Source: an uncultured Porphyromonas sp.
Lineage (GTDB): Bacteria; Bacteroidota; Bacteroidia; Bacteroidales; Porphyromonadaceae
NCBI GenBank assembly: GCA_945965245.1
Contig: CAMFNC010000112.1
Span: 1-11,138, forward strand
Length of the DNA stretch: 11,138 bases
Direction of reading: 5' to 3'
Part shown: positions 1 through 7,433 of the stretch, piece after piece
Numbering within the stretch: position 1 is the first letter of the stretch
Layout of the letters: the number at the start of each line of letters is the position of its first letter
Notes under the pieces: model-generated
Told to the model about the DNA's origin: nothing
Database searches by the model: none
The model's input: only the letters and a program-made list of their open reading frames with translations
Translations under genes and position numbers: made by a program

Positions 1-60
1 GCTATAATAATTATATTTATATATGTAAGAAGATAAAAACCATAAATCAAAGAAATGAAA

Positions 61-127
61 ACCTCCGAAGTCTGCATCTTCAGCTTGGAGCTCATCCCAA
101 ACCTACACGACACCGAACTTCGGAGGT
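61..127 (-). terminator. Large nested hairpin, probable terminator or attenuator
   Basis: An 11-bp perfect inverted repeat (arms 61-71 and 117-127, minus strand ACCTCCGAAGT and ACTTCGGAGGT) encloses a 45-base loop. Inside the loop a second 6-bp stem can form between 97-102 and 83-88, with one G-U pair and an 8-base loop. On the minus strand the outer stem is followed at once by a T-rich run (TTTTCATTTCTTTG). The structure lies 22 bases beyond the stop codon of the 26-codon frame that follows the cobalamin riboswitch. It could end that short transcript or act as an attenuator ahead of a gene beyond the left edge. The T-run is interrupted and the loop is long, so terminator function is not certain. 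Confidence 0.5.
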
Positions 128-149
128 CATTCTAATCACACAAACTATA

Positions 150-230
150 TTATGGCATAGTCTGTTTGTGCCTCTGCTTGGCACGTTCCTTTAGGGAATA
201 TTTTAGGAAGAGGGCTTCGCCTCTATCCAT
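150..230 (-). CDS. 26-codon reading frame in the cobalamin riboswitch leader
   Basis: An ATG at 230-228 opens a 26-codon frame ending in TAA at 152-150. The product begins MDRGEALFLKYSLKERAK and is rich in Lys, Arg and Gln, with no membrane segment or recognisable domain. A purine-rich stretch (GAGGAAAG) lies just upstream of the ATG, which is notable because Bacteroidota rarely rely on such sites. The start region can be folded into two alternative helices: 250-255 with 223-228, or 240-246 with 213-219. It lies directly after the riboswitch core, so its translation could respond to cobalamin. It might be a leader peptide, a small protein, or the remnant of a lost gene. No function can be assigned, and whether it is translated is unknown. 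Confidence 0.35.
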   Translation of the reverse strand: MDRGEALFLKYSLKERAKQRHKQTMP

Positions 231-257
231 AGCTTTCCTCGAAGCCGCAGAATAGTT

Positions 258-430
258 TTGCAGGTCTTCTGGCTTATAACCTTAATTCCCGACCTTCCCT
301 TCGGCACAGAACCAAAAGTGGCTTTCGGAAACCTAATAGCGGTTATACACAGCAGCGGGACTGCTCAGGATTCGCACCTGATTCCCTTTTAAGCATACGC
401 CCAAATCTGGTGATTTGCACTCGTATGCAC
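258..430 (-). ncRNA. Cobalamin (adenosylcobalamin-type) riboswitch
   Basis: Read on the minus strand, this stretch has the conserved cobalamin-riboswitch core in order. A P2-like arm is formed by GCATACG (428-422) and CGTATGC (399-393), with an inner CAAATC/GATTTG stem. Then come AAAAGGGAATCAGGTGCGAA, a 5-bp TCAGG/CCTGA stem (381-377 with 369-365), GCAGTCCCGCTGCTGT, AAGCCACT, and finally the hallmark GCCAGAAGACCTGC at 273-260. Family knowledge: this RNA binds cobalamin and represses a downstream gene, often one for B12 uptake or synthesis or a B12-independent enzyme. GCGG at 248-245 lies just downstream and could pair with the CCGC of the L5 region (359-355), as in the known L5-L13 kissing loop, next to the start of the 26-codon frame. 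The main regulated gene is probably outside the window to the left. Confidence 0.93.
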
Positions 431-441
431 AAAACTCATTG

Positions 442-475
442 CAAATATAGGTGATTAATCTTTAATAGCTACAAT
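442..475 (-). promoter_or_regulatory. Probable Bacteroidota-type promoter of the riboswitch transcript
   Basis: Minus strand TATATTTG (449-442) matches the Bacteroidota -7 element TAnnTTTG exactly. ATTG (475-472) sits 22 bases upstream, near the place expected for the -33 TTTG element, though the usual spacing is slightly shorter. Transcription would begin near 435, just ahead of the riboswitch P2 arm. The -33 half lies inside the last codons of ridA, so the riboswitch unit appears to have its own promoter overlapping the neighbouring gene. Confidence 0.55.
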
Positions 476-838
476 TTCTATCTCCACCAAGCCATTTTTG
501 GGCAGAGTTTTCACAGCCACAGCCGAACGAGCAGGAAAATCTCCTTCAAATTGTTTTTCATATACTTGGTTCATAGCGGCAAAGTCTGCCATATCTGCCA
601 AGAAACAAGTGGTTTTTACGATATGCTTCATCTCCATACCCGCTTCCGCTAAGATGGCGCGGATATTGCGGAATACTTGTTCGGTTTGTTCGGTTACATC
701 GGCAGAAGGAAAGTTACCGGTTTTAGGGTCCAGTCCCAACTGTCCACTGGCATAAAGCATATTACCATTTATGAGAATAGCTTGACTGTAAGGTCCAATA
801 GCCGCAGGAGCAGTGGCTGTACTGATTACTTTTTTCAT
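455..838 (-). CDS. ridA: RidA family reactive enamine/imine deaminase
   Basis: RidA (YjgF/YER057c/UK114 family) hydrolyses reactive enamine/imine intermediates released by PLP enzymes such as threonine dehydratase, protecting other PLP enzymes from damage. It is a cytosolic homotrimer. The 127-residue product is the usual full length. Visible family features are GPYSQA at 15-20, SGQLG at 31-35, and the signature region FPARSAVAVKTLPKNGLVEIE, where Arg104 and Glu119 correspond to the substrate-binding Arg105 and nearby Glu of the E. coli protein. The start Met fits the family N-terminus (MKKVISTATAPAAIGPYSQA). The gene follows rlmB by 37 bases on the same strand, so it may be read from the upstream cluster; I see no convincing promoter in the gap. 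Its 3' end overlaps the putative riboswitch promoter. Confidence 0.95.
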   Translation of the reverse strand: MKKVISTATAPAAIGPYSQAILINGNMLYASGQLGLDPKTGNFPSADVTEQTEQVFRNIRAILAEAGMEMKHIVKTTCFLADMADFAAMNQVYEKQFEGDFPARSAVAVKTLPKNGLVEIEIVAIKD

Positions 839-875
839 TGTGTTCGTTTTTATAAGTTGATACTTTAGTTATTAA

Positions 876-1622
876 TTAATGATTTGCTGATATATTCTCT
901 TGACGCACCACTTCATATAGCAAGATGCCGGCTGCCACAGACACATTGAGAGAACCGATGGTTCCTTGTTGCGGAATGGCCACAATGCTATCTGCCATCC
1001 TTAATGTTTGTTCGCCTGGACCAACATCCTCTGCGCCCATAACCAGAGCCAGAGGCAATGTCATATTTTCTTCGGTATAGAGCGCCGCGGCTTTTTCGGA
1101 AGCAGCCACCACACGGATGCCGCTATCACGCAGCAAACTAATAGCTGTGGGGATGGAACTAACGCGACAAACGGGGATGCGACTCAAAGCTCCGGCAGAC
1201 GTCTTGACTGCGTCGGGTGTTACGGATACACTACCTCGCTCCGGTATCACAATGGCATCTGCGCCGGCACACTCTGCCGTGCGGGCAATGGCACCGAAGT
1301 TACGCACATCGGTAATACCATCCAGTAAAACGACAAAAGGCATTTTTCCCGCTTCGAAGAGTTGAGGAATTAACATTTCCAAATGGGTGTATTCTATATC
1401 GGTCAGGAAAGCCACCACACCTTGGTGGCTCTTGACGGTCAGTCGGTTCAATTTTTCCTCCGGTACCATCATCACCGGGATGCAGCGTTCTTTGGCCACA
1501 GCAGTAATTCGCAAGGACTCCTCGGTGCGCAGAGCGCGCTTCATGAATATCTTGTCAAATTCTTTGCCGGCTTCCAGAGCTTCCATTATGGGATGAATAC
1601 CATAAATAAGATTCTTCTTCAT
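876..1622 (-). CDS. rlmB: 23S rRNA 2'-O-ribose methyltransferase, RlmB/TrmH (SpoU) family
   Basis: A SPOUT-class SAM-dependent methyltransferase. RlmB methylates the ribose of G2251 in 23S rRNA. The 248-residue length is typical. Residues 1-75 form the small RNA-binding domain, with the YGIHPIMEAL opening typical of RlmB. The knotted catalytic domain carries all three SpoU motifs: motif 1 around NFGAIARTAECAGAD (108-122, with Asn108 and Arg114), motif 2 MGAEDVGPG (195-203), and motif 3 IPQQGTIGSLNVSVAAG (216-232). The start codon overlaps the recN stop by four bases (ATGA), which suggests translational coupling. The RlmB assignment over other SpoU enzymes such as TrmH rests on the N-terminal domain and overall pattern; the exact target nucleotide is inferred. 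Confidence 0.88.
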   Translation of the reverse strand: MKKNLIYGIHPIMEALEAGKEFDKIFMKRALRTEESLRITAVAKERCIPVMMVPEEKLNRLTVKSHQGVVAFLTDIEYTHLEMLIPQLFEAGKMPFVVLLDGITDVRNFGAIARTAECAGADAIVIPERGSVSVTPDAVKTSAGALSRIPVCRVSSIPTAISLLRDSGIRVVAASEKAAALYTEENMTLPLALVMGAEDVGPGEQTLRMADSIVAIPQQGTIGSLNVSVAAGILLYEVVRQENISANH

Positions 1623-3292
1623 TTTGTTTTCTTGAGTTTTCTTATCAGTTCTTTTGCCGCAGCCAACGCTACAGGGCTAAGGTTACTGCCGCTTTGGATA
1701 CGTGCAACCTCCTCGATATGCTCTTGGTCGGATAGCACGCGCACATCGGTATGCGTTTGACCTTCGTGCACCTCCTTATAGACGAAATGGTGCTGCTCAC
1801 CAGCAGCGGCAATCTGGGGCAGATGCGTTACGGCTATTACCTGCATCACGCCACCCATTCTACGCATGATGTATGCTATTTTCTCGGCAGTATCACCACT
1901 CACTCCCGTATCTATTTCATCGAAAAGAATCGTAGGCAAACTTTTATGCTCGGCCAATAGGGCTTTCAGGCAAAGCATCAAGCGAGCAATTTCACCCCCA
2001 GAGGCAATTTCGGTCACCGGTTCCGGTGTTCGATCGGGGTTGGCAGAAAACAGAAAGACCGCAGCATCTCCACCATCGGGCATAAGCGTATTGGTGGGGG
2101 AAAGCTCCACAGCAAACTGTACATGAGGCATGGCCAAATGTTTCAATTCCCGCACCATATAATCACTTAGTTTTTTGCCGGCGGAGAGGCGTGCCAAGTG
2201 TAATTTCTCAGCCATGGCTTGCAACCCTCGATAAGATTTCGTTCGGAGTTCCTCCATCCTTGCAATTTCCTCTTCATAGTCGGCCATTCGGCTTAACCGC
2301 AATTCCATATCATTACGCAACACTATCAATTCCTCTTCACTTTGGGCATGATGCTTATTGAGCAACGTATTGATAAGGTCTATACGCGACGAAAGGAAAG
2401 CCAATTTTTCGGGATCATACTGTGTAGATTCGTTGACTCTATCTATACCAGAAACAATGTCGTCCATTTCGATGCGGCAACTTTGCAATCGCTCTTGAAG
2501 ACTTTCGGCTTCAGGAAGATATTTGGATGCTCGGCGTAGCGCCTCCACCGCCATACGTATCATGAGCAGAGCTCCATGTTCATCGTCCGACAGAGCCGCA
2601 TAGGCTTGCGATAGTTCCAACTTAATATCTTGAGCGTACGTCAGACGTTGCGCCTCGTTTTCGGCGCAGCCCAATTCTCCAATTTGTATTTTGGCTTCAT
2701 CCAATTGCTTAAATTGGAAGGTCAAATAATCCTGCTCCTCACAGTCTTTTTCCTTGAGAGCTTTCAGTCGATCCAATTCCTCGCCGATGCGCTTATGCTC
2801 CCGATAGGCTACTTTATAGGCTGCCAAATCAGTGGCATTATCCGCCAATGTATCCAACACATCCAATTGGAAAGATGCATTGGAGAGAAGTAAATTTTTG
2901 TGTTGGGAATGGATATCAATAAACCATTCACCTAATTGTTTCAGAACGGTCAAAGAAGCCGGAGTGTCATTGACAAAAGCACGGCTTTTGCCATTGGGCA
3001 TCAATTCTCGGCGAATGATACAACATTCCGAGTCTGTATCTATGCCTTCGGACTCCAAATAATCATTAACCAAAGGTGTCGATAACGTAAATACACCCTC
3101 TATTATACATTTCTTCTCTTCCGAACGCAACATATTGCTTTCGGCGCGCTTCCCGGTAAGCAAATCCAAAGCACCCAGAATGATACTTTTACCCGCACCC
3201 GTTTCTCCTGTCACCACAGAGAAGCCCGCGTGAGGTTCATAGCGCAATTCGTCAATCAGAACAAAGTTGAAAATGTATAGGGATTGTAGCAT
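1619..3292 (-). CDS. recN: DNA repair protein RecN (SMC-like ATPase)
   Basis: RecN is an SMC-like ATPase that acts early at double-strand breaks together with RecA. From the longest possible start (3307) the protein has 562 residues. I prefer the internal Met at 3292 because the family begins with ML-SLYI-NF-LID, giving 557 residues; the extra MNLSD looks non-conserved. Numbered on the long form, Walker A GETGAGKS is at 34-41, the ABC signature SGGE at 436-439, Walker B ILFDE with Asp463 and Glu464, and the switch region VTHLPQIAA follows at about 493. A long charged, Leu-rich middle part (about 160-370) fits the coiled-coil arms. It starts 6 bases (long form) or 21 bases after the DUF4835 stop and overlaps rlmB by four bases. 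All ATPase motifs are intact. Confidence 0.95.
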   Translation of the reverse strand: MLQSLYIFNFVLIDELRYEPHAGFSVVTGETGAGKSIILGALDLLTGKRAESNMLRSEEKKCIIEGVFTLSTPLVNDYLESEGIDTDSECCIIRRELMPNGKSRAFVNDTPASLTVLKQLGEWFIDIHSQHKNLLLSNASFQLDVLDTLADNATDLAAYKVAYREHKRIGEELDRLKALKEKDCEEQDYLTFQFKQLDEAKIQIGELGCAENEAQRLTYAQDIKLELSQAYAALSDDEHGALLMIRMAVEALRRASKYLPEAESLQERLQSCRIEMDDIVSGIDRVNESTQYDPEKLAFLSSRIDLINTLLNKHHAQSEEELIVLRNDMELRLSRMADYEEEIARMEELRTKSYRGLQAMAEKLHLARLSAGKKLSDYMVRELKHLAMPHVQFAVELSPTNTLMPDGGDAAVFLFSANPDRTPEPVTEIASGGEIARLMLCLKALLAEHKSLPTILFDEIDTGVSGDTAEKIAYIMRRMGGVMQVIAVTHLPQIAAAGEQHHFVYKEVHEGQTHTDVRVLSDQEHIEEVARIQSGSNLSPVALAAAKELIRKLKKTK

Positions 3293-3313
3293 ATCCGATA
3301 GATTCAATAAAAT

Positions 3314-4234
3314 TTATTGTCGGAGCAACGCATACCGATTCTCTTCCGTGGGAAAAAGGGTGTATAAAGCATTATATGCGCGCAATTTTTCTTCACGTGA
3401 AGCCTGTTGCATAATACCGGCTATTTCCGTTAGTTTATTTTCACTCCAGAGTCTGAGTAGACGATTTCGCCCTTGTGTGACCACGGCTGCACTCCAAGAC
3501 TCTAACATCTGCAATAGTTCGGTACGGCAGGCCAAGGAGTTGATAGTCATGCGATCCAATATCATTCGATGATACCGATACCATGCCTTGCGCATAGAAA
3601 GTGCATCGGAAGCCGTAAGCCATTCAATCCATTTGCTTCTGTGCATGGACAATTCATCGGTTCTCCACCCATCCCACTCCACTCTGCCGGCAGCCGAACG
3701 TTGCAGTTCGGTCAATCGTTTCAAATCGGCATCGGCAGCCAATTCGCCAAAGCTATCCATATTGAGTGCAATAATTAGATTAGCATAATAACCGATAATG
3801 GCAGTAAGATTTTGAGTCAGCCTCTCCGGTTGGAATCGAATTTGCTCGAATGGACGGTAATAAAAATTCACTTCCCGATCCCATACATCAAGAAGTTGCG
3901 AACGGTATGTACTACCATACACAGGGCGTTGAGCTGTTACATGCAGATGGGCATGATATTCACCAGCATCGGTACGGCTTTGAATATCCAGAGAAAAGTG
4001 GCACGGGATACGCTCTTCCGATGAAAAGATGTAATCAGACCAACGAGTACGATTGAGCATATCCAACAATTCTTTTTTGAGTTGCACAAACGTTTCTGCC
4101 TCGGCAGTACCCAATCGGCCGGTTTGCACTCCCACTGTAGCCATCAGCTCTTGCGCATGAAGCGGAGTGTATTCTCCCCAAGAGAAAACCCATCCAAATG
4201 CAAATATCCAAGGCAAAAGTTTACGTGCCAACAT
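3314..4234 (-). CDS. DUF4835-family secreted protein (PorD-type, type IX secretion-associated)
   Basis: A 306-residue protein with an N-terminal signal peptide: positively charged MLARK, a hydrophobic core, and a probable cleavage site after the Ala-Gln near residue 29. There is no lipobox Cys, so a periplasmic or envelope location is expected. The following region (ELMATVGVQTGRL, then VQLKKELLDMLNRTRWSDYIFS) matches the DUF4835 layout: a beta-rich N-terminal part with a conserved RW-D-F motif, then many aromatic-rich strands and helices ending in a C-terminal repeat-like segment (ALYTLFPTEENRYALLRQ). I recall this family being annotated as PorD, linked to the type IX secretion system, and lying between coaBC and recN across Bacteroidota, which is its place here. 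No catalytic motif is visible, and the molecular role is not established from the sequence. It lies 6 bases after coaBC. Confidence 0.82.
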   Translation of the reverse strand: MLARKLLPWIFAFGWVFSWGEYTPLHAQELMATVGVQTGRLGTAEAETFVQLKKELLDMLNRTRWSDYIFSSEERIPCHFSLDIQSRTDAGEYHAHLHVTAQRPVYGSTYRSQLLDVWDREVNFYYRPFEQIRFQPERLTQNLTAIIGYYANLIIALNMDSFGELAADADLKRLTELQRSAAGRVEWDGWRTDELSMHRSKWIEWLTASDALSMRKAWYRYHRMILDRMTINSLACRTELLQMLESWSAAVVTQGRNRLLRLWSENKLTEIAGIMQQASREEKLRAYNALYTLFPTEENRYALLRQ

Positions 4235-4240
4235 CTTTTA

Positions 4241-5452
4241 TCAGTGAAGTTTAGATGTCAGATATTCTGCCAAATCTTCTGCCACGGCAGTCTTGCTTTT
4301 CAGTGGAAACGATTGGCTAAGCCCTTGGCGATCAAACAGTGTGATTTTATTCGTCGTGCCTCCGAAGCCTGCACCGGCATCTTGCAACGTGTTCAGTACA
4401 ATGGCATCCAAATGCTTGGCGTCTAATTTGCGCAATGCTTCATCATGACCTTTTCCTGTTTCCAAAGAAAAACCGATAAATAATTGTCCTTCTTTTTTAT
4501 TTGCTCCCAAAGTGGCGGCAATGTCCGGATTGCGCAGCAATCGCAGTTGTATCTCCTCAGTGTGTTCGCGTTTCAACTTATGCTCCGCCGTTTCAGCAGG
4601 ATGATAATCAGCTACTGCAGCACTGAAGATGGCGGCATGGCATTGGTCTGCCATTTCAAGGCAGGCAGCAAGCATCTCACGCGCACTTTCCACACGCACA
4701 GTACAAACCTGCGGCAGTGGTTGCTCGGCACTCGGCCCCAGTACCAAATGTACTTCAGCCCCACGTACGGCCAGGGCATTGGCTATAGCCACCCCCATAC
4801 GCCCCGTGCTGTAATTGCCGATAAAACGCACTGGGTCTATCTTTTCGTAAGTAGGTCCTGCGGTAATGAGGATTTTCTTGCCCGTCAGCGTCTGCCGAGC
4901 GGCAAAAAATACTTCCAATGATGCCACAATCGTTTCCGGTTCTTCCATTCGCCCTCTCCCCACAAGATGACTGGCCAATTCGCCGGCAGCAGGTTCAATG
5001 ATATGATTACCACGACTACGCAACAATTCCAGATTGTCTTGTGTGGAAGCATGAGCAAACATATCGAGATCCATGGCCGGAGCCACAAAGACCGGACATT
5101 TGGCTGATAAATAAGTGGTCACAAGCATATTGTCGGCTATACCGTGAGCCATCTTGCCAATGGTGGAGGCAGTGGCAGGAGCTATCAGCATCAGGTCAGC
5201 CCATAATCCCAAATCCACATGACTATTCCACGTACCGTCCCGATTGCTAAAGAACTCCGAAATTACCGGTTTGGACGTCAGAGCCGACAGCGTTATTGGA
5301 GTAATAAATTCCTTTCCGGCAGGCGTAATCACGATTTGCACCTCTGCACCAGATTTAATCAGAAGGCGCGTCAGCACCGCCGCTTTATAGGCAGCAATGC
5401 TGCCGGTAATGCCCAATATGATATGTTTGCCGTGGAGTACGGATAATGCCAT
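4241..5452 (-). CDS. coaBC: Bifunctional phosphopantothenoylcysteine decarboxylase / phosphopantothenate-cysteine ligase
   Basis: CoaBC carries out two consecutive steps of coenzyme A synthesis: joining Cys to 4'-phosphopantothenate (CoaB, nucleotide-dependent) and then FMN-dependent decarboxylation (CoaC). I place the start at 5452 (MALSVLHGKHIILGITGSIA), giving 403 residues; a frame open to 5584 adds 44 unconserved residues overlapping the exonuclease gene. CoaC (about 1-185) shows GITGSIAAYKA, the catalytic His78 in SHVDL, and PAMDLDM (125-131). CoaB (about 190-403) shows ITAGPTYEKIDPVRFIGN (196-213), AAVADYHP (278-285), the HKLKR Lys segment (291-295) and FGGTTNKI (363-370). Oddities: the PAMN Asn is Asp128, and the Cys of the usual ACG-G-GRM clamp is Ser161 (ASHLVGRGRM). 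These may be normal in Bacteroidota. The gap to the exonuclease is 16 bases. Confidence 0.95.
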   Translation of the reverse strand: MALSVLHGKHIILGITGSIAAYKAAVLTRLLIKSGAEVQIVITPAGKEFITPITLSALTSKPVISEFFSNRDGTWNSHVDLGLWADLMLIAPATASTIGKMAHGIADNMLVTTYLSAKCPVFVAPAMDLDMFAHASTQDNLELLRSRGNHIIEPAAGELASHLVGRGRMEEPETIVASLEVFFAARQTLTGKKILITAGPTYEKIDPVRFIGNYSTGRMGVAIANALAVRGAEVHLVLGPSAEQPLPQVCTVRVESAREMLAACLEMADQCHAAIFSAAVADYHPAETAEHKLKREHTEEIQLRLLRNPDIAATLGANKKEGQLFIGFSLETGKGHDEALRKLDAKHLDAIVLNTLQDAGAGFGGTTNKITLFDRQGLSQSFPLKSKTAVAEDLAEYLTSKLH

Positions 5453-5468
5453 GTTTACAGTAAGCTGA

Positions 5469-6248
5469 TTATTTAACTTTTTTCTCTTGGCAGAAAGCGA
5501 TATAGAAACGGGTAAAGTGGCGTTTGGTATCTTGGGCAAACTGCGCATTCTGAATCCAAGAATAATAAGAGGAGTCGGACTCAAAAACAGAGGTAAGGGT
5601 ACGTCCTTTATATTTACCGAAATTGATTACCGGTTCATCCTTATCATTGCGAATAAGGCAGCCGGCATAGTCGATACTCTGATGATAACGTGACATTTCG
5701 CCCAATGATTTCATATCCTTGGGCAAATCCGGATAGCGATCCAACTGAGCCAAAAAGACTTCCAGCGTAGCCATGGTATCCGCCTCGGCAGAGTGTGCAT
5801 CCATAAGGTCTTTTTGGCAATAGAACTTATAGGCAGCCGAAAGCGTGCGCGGCTCCATTTTATGGAAAATGGTCTGCACATCAATTTGATTGACAGTATC
5901 GAAATCCACCTCCACACCGGCACGCAGAAACTCTTCCACAAGGAGAGGCAGATCGAAGCGATTGCTATTGAACCCGGCCACATCGCATCCCCGAATCCAC
6001 TCATACAGACTTTTGGCTACCTGACGGAAAGTGGGACAATCCTTCACATCCTCATCGGTAATGCCATGAATGGCCGTGGATTCTTCGGGAATATGTCTTT
6101 CGGGATTAATTCTTCTTGTCCGAACCTCGCGTCCGCCATCCGGCTTCAATTTCACAATGCTGATTTCCACAATTCGATCTTCCACCACACGCACTCCGGT
6201 GGTTTCGAGGTCAAAAAATACAATGGGACGCTGCAATGTAACGTTCAT
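5469..6248 (-). CDS. DnaQ-like DEDDh 3'-5' exonuclease
   Basis: A 259-residue exonuclease of the DnaQ/RNase T superfamily. The DEDDh residues are visible: Asp13 and Glu15 in FFDLETTG (Exo I), Asp99 in AGFNSNRFDLPLL (Exo II), and His152 with Asp157 in HSAEADT (Exo III). After the exonuclease domain (about 1-175) comes a short C-terminal module, VINFGKYKGRTL (207-218) followed by a Tyr-Trp-Ile segment. It resembles the DUF3820-like module often attached to these enzymes. The gene starts 12 bases after the dnaN stop and ends 16 bases before coaBC. Proofreading for the replicative polymerase or a repair role is plausible from its neighbour dnaN, but the true substrate is unknown. Many Bacteroidota carry more than one DnaQ-like protein, so I do not call it dnaQ. 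Confidence 0.9.
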   Translation of the reverse strand: MNVTLQRPIVFFDLETTGVRVVEDRIVEISIVKLKPDGGREVRTRRINPERHIPEESTAIHGITDEDVKDCPTFRQVAKSLYEWIRGCDVAGFNSNRFDLPLLVEEFLRAGVEVDFDTVNQIDVQTIFHKMEPRTLSAAYKFYCQKDLMDAHSAEADTMATLEVFLAQLDRYPDLPKDMKSLGEMSRYHQSIDYAGCLIRNDKDEPVINFGKYKGRTLTSVFESDSSYYSWIQNAQFAQDTKRHFTRFYIAFCQEKKVK

Positions 6249-6260
6249 AACCGAAAGAAT

Positions 6261-7403
6261 TTATTCGCCGATTAGTTTCATAGGAATAATCAAGCCACAG
6301 AGGTCTATACCCTCTTGTGTCTCGGTAGGATAGATCAGCCCGGCTCTCGTCTGGTCGGCCAGACACAAATTAATTTCGCTACCGGCTATGTTTTGGAGCA
6401 TAGTCAACAGCATGCCCGAATCAAAGCCAATGTGCACGTTTACATCGGGCGAATTACCGGAACAGGGAATACGCTCTTCGGCTGCAATAGAGAAGTCCAC
6501 ATCATTGGCCGTCATTTTAATTTGCTCCGGCATCACTTCCAAACGCACAAGTCCGTTGGCCTGATTAGAAAATCCGGATACGCGTTTCACTGCCGAAAGG
6601 AATTGCATACGCTCTATGGTGATGACAAATGGATTATTGGTGGGGATAACGCTGTCATAATTCGGATAGCGACCCTCCAAGAGGCGTGCCGTCATGGTAT
6701 ATTCCGAAAGTTGGAATATGGCGTATTTGGTATCGAAAGCTATTTTCACTTCACCATCCTCACGGGGCAGCAATGTTTTGGTCAGGAGCGTGCAGGCCTT
6801 TTCGGAAATACTGATGGAGGTGCGGATGCCGCTATGCACCATCGTATCCGTATATTTTACCAAAATATGACCATCGGACGCCACAAACACCACTTTATCT
6901 TCAAAAAAGTCGGCAAAGACACCGGTCATTATGGGGCGGCGTTCGTCCTTACTGGTAGCATTTTGGGTGGCATTCAGACCGGCCAAAAGACGAGAAGCTG
7001 GCAATGTGATATATTGCACATCCGACTCCATGGCAGGAGCCAACGGATAAACCTCGGCTTTTTCCACCTTGAAATTATAATGACCATTGCTGTAAACGAT
7101 TTTGGCATCCATGGACTCAAGGTTGATTTCGAACTCGATAGGTTGGTCTGCCAATTCTTTCAGCGAGTCTGTTACCAAACGCTCGGCCATCAAAAAAGCA
7201 CCATCTTCGGCACGATTTTCCACTTCCAGCGAGGTCGTCACACGATTGGCGGAGTCAGAGGCAGTAATGGTCAGCTTTTTACCTTCCAAAGAGAATAAGA
7301 TACTGCCCAAAACCGGAATGGCGGCAGTGCTCTTGGGAGATATGGCACGTGAGCATGCCATTAGGCGTTGCACCAATTCGGTGCTGGATACTATAAACTT
7401 CAT
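6261..7403 (-). CDS. dnaN: DNA polymerase III beta subunit (sliding clamp)
   Basis: The beta clamp encircles DNA as a homodimer and tethers polymerase and other partners. The start at 7403 (MKFIVSSTELVQRLM) gives 380 residues, the usual length; a frame open to 7493 adds 30 non-conserved hydrophobic residues and runs through the likely promoter, so I reject it. The three clamp domains follow in order: about 1-120 (LTITASDSANRV early on), about 130-250 (RRPIMTGVFADF, VFVASDGHILV), and about 255-380 (FVITIERMQFLSAVKRVSGF, VRLEVMPEQIKMTAND). The C-terminus IIPMKL matches the conserved partner-binding P-M-R/K-L end. It is the first gene of the cluster, with a candidate promoter about 30 bases upstream and DnaA-box-like sequences nearby. 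Confidence 0.96.
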   Translation of the reverse strand: MKFIVSSTELVQRLMACSRAISPKSTAAIPVLGSILFSLEGKKLTITASDSANRVTTSLEVENRAEDGAFLMAERLVTDSLKELADQPIEFEINLESMDAKIVYSNGHYNFKVEKAEVYPLAPAMESDVQYITLPASRLLAGLNATQNATSKDERRPIMTGVFADFFEDKVVFVASDGHILVKYTDTMVHSGIRTSISISEKACTLLTKTLLPREDGEVKIAFDTKYAIFQLSEYTMTARLLEGRYPNYDSVIPTNNPFVITIERMQFLSAVKRVSGFSNQANGLVRLEVMPEQIKMTANDVDFSIAAEERIPCSGNSPDVNVHIGFDSGMLLTMLQNIAGSEINLCLADQTRAGLIYPTETQEGIDLCGLIIPMKLIGE

Positions 7404-7433
7404 ATTCTTGTGGTATTTAATTATTCTGATACA

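Noticed and set aside
1..95. Open frame from ATG at 95 running off the left edge (begins MSSKLKMQTSEV)
   Set aside because: The start lies in the loop of the nested hairpin, the frame is very AT-rich and short, and no family is recognisable. It cannot be judged without the sequence to the left.
343..351. Exact DnaA-box match TTATACACA
   Set aside because: It lies in the conserved riboswitch core (minus strand CTGTGTATAA) and is explained by it.
5453..5584. N-terminal 44-residue extension of coaBC
   Set aside because: It overlaps the exonuclease gene in another frame and precedes the conserved start MALSVLHGKHIILGITGS; no family member I know has it.
6315..7298. 327-codon plus-strand frame opposite dnaN
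   Set aside because: It is a shadow of dnaN with high His, Gly and Ile content and no recognisable domain; the dnaN frame is unambiguous.
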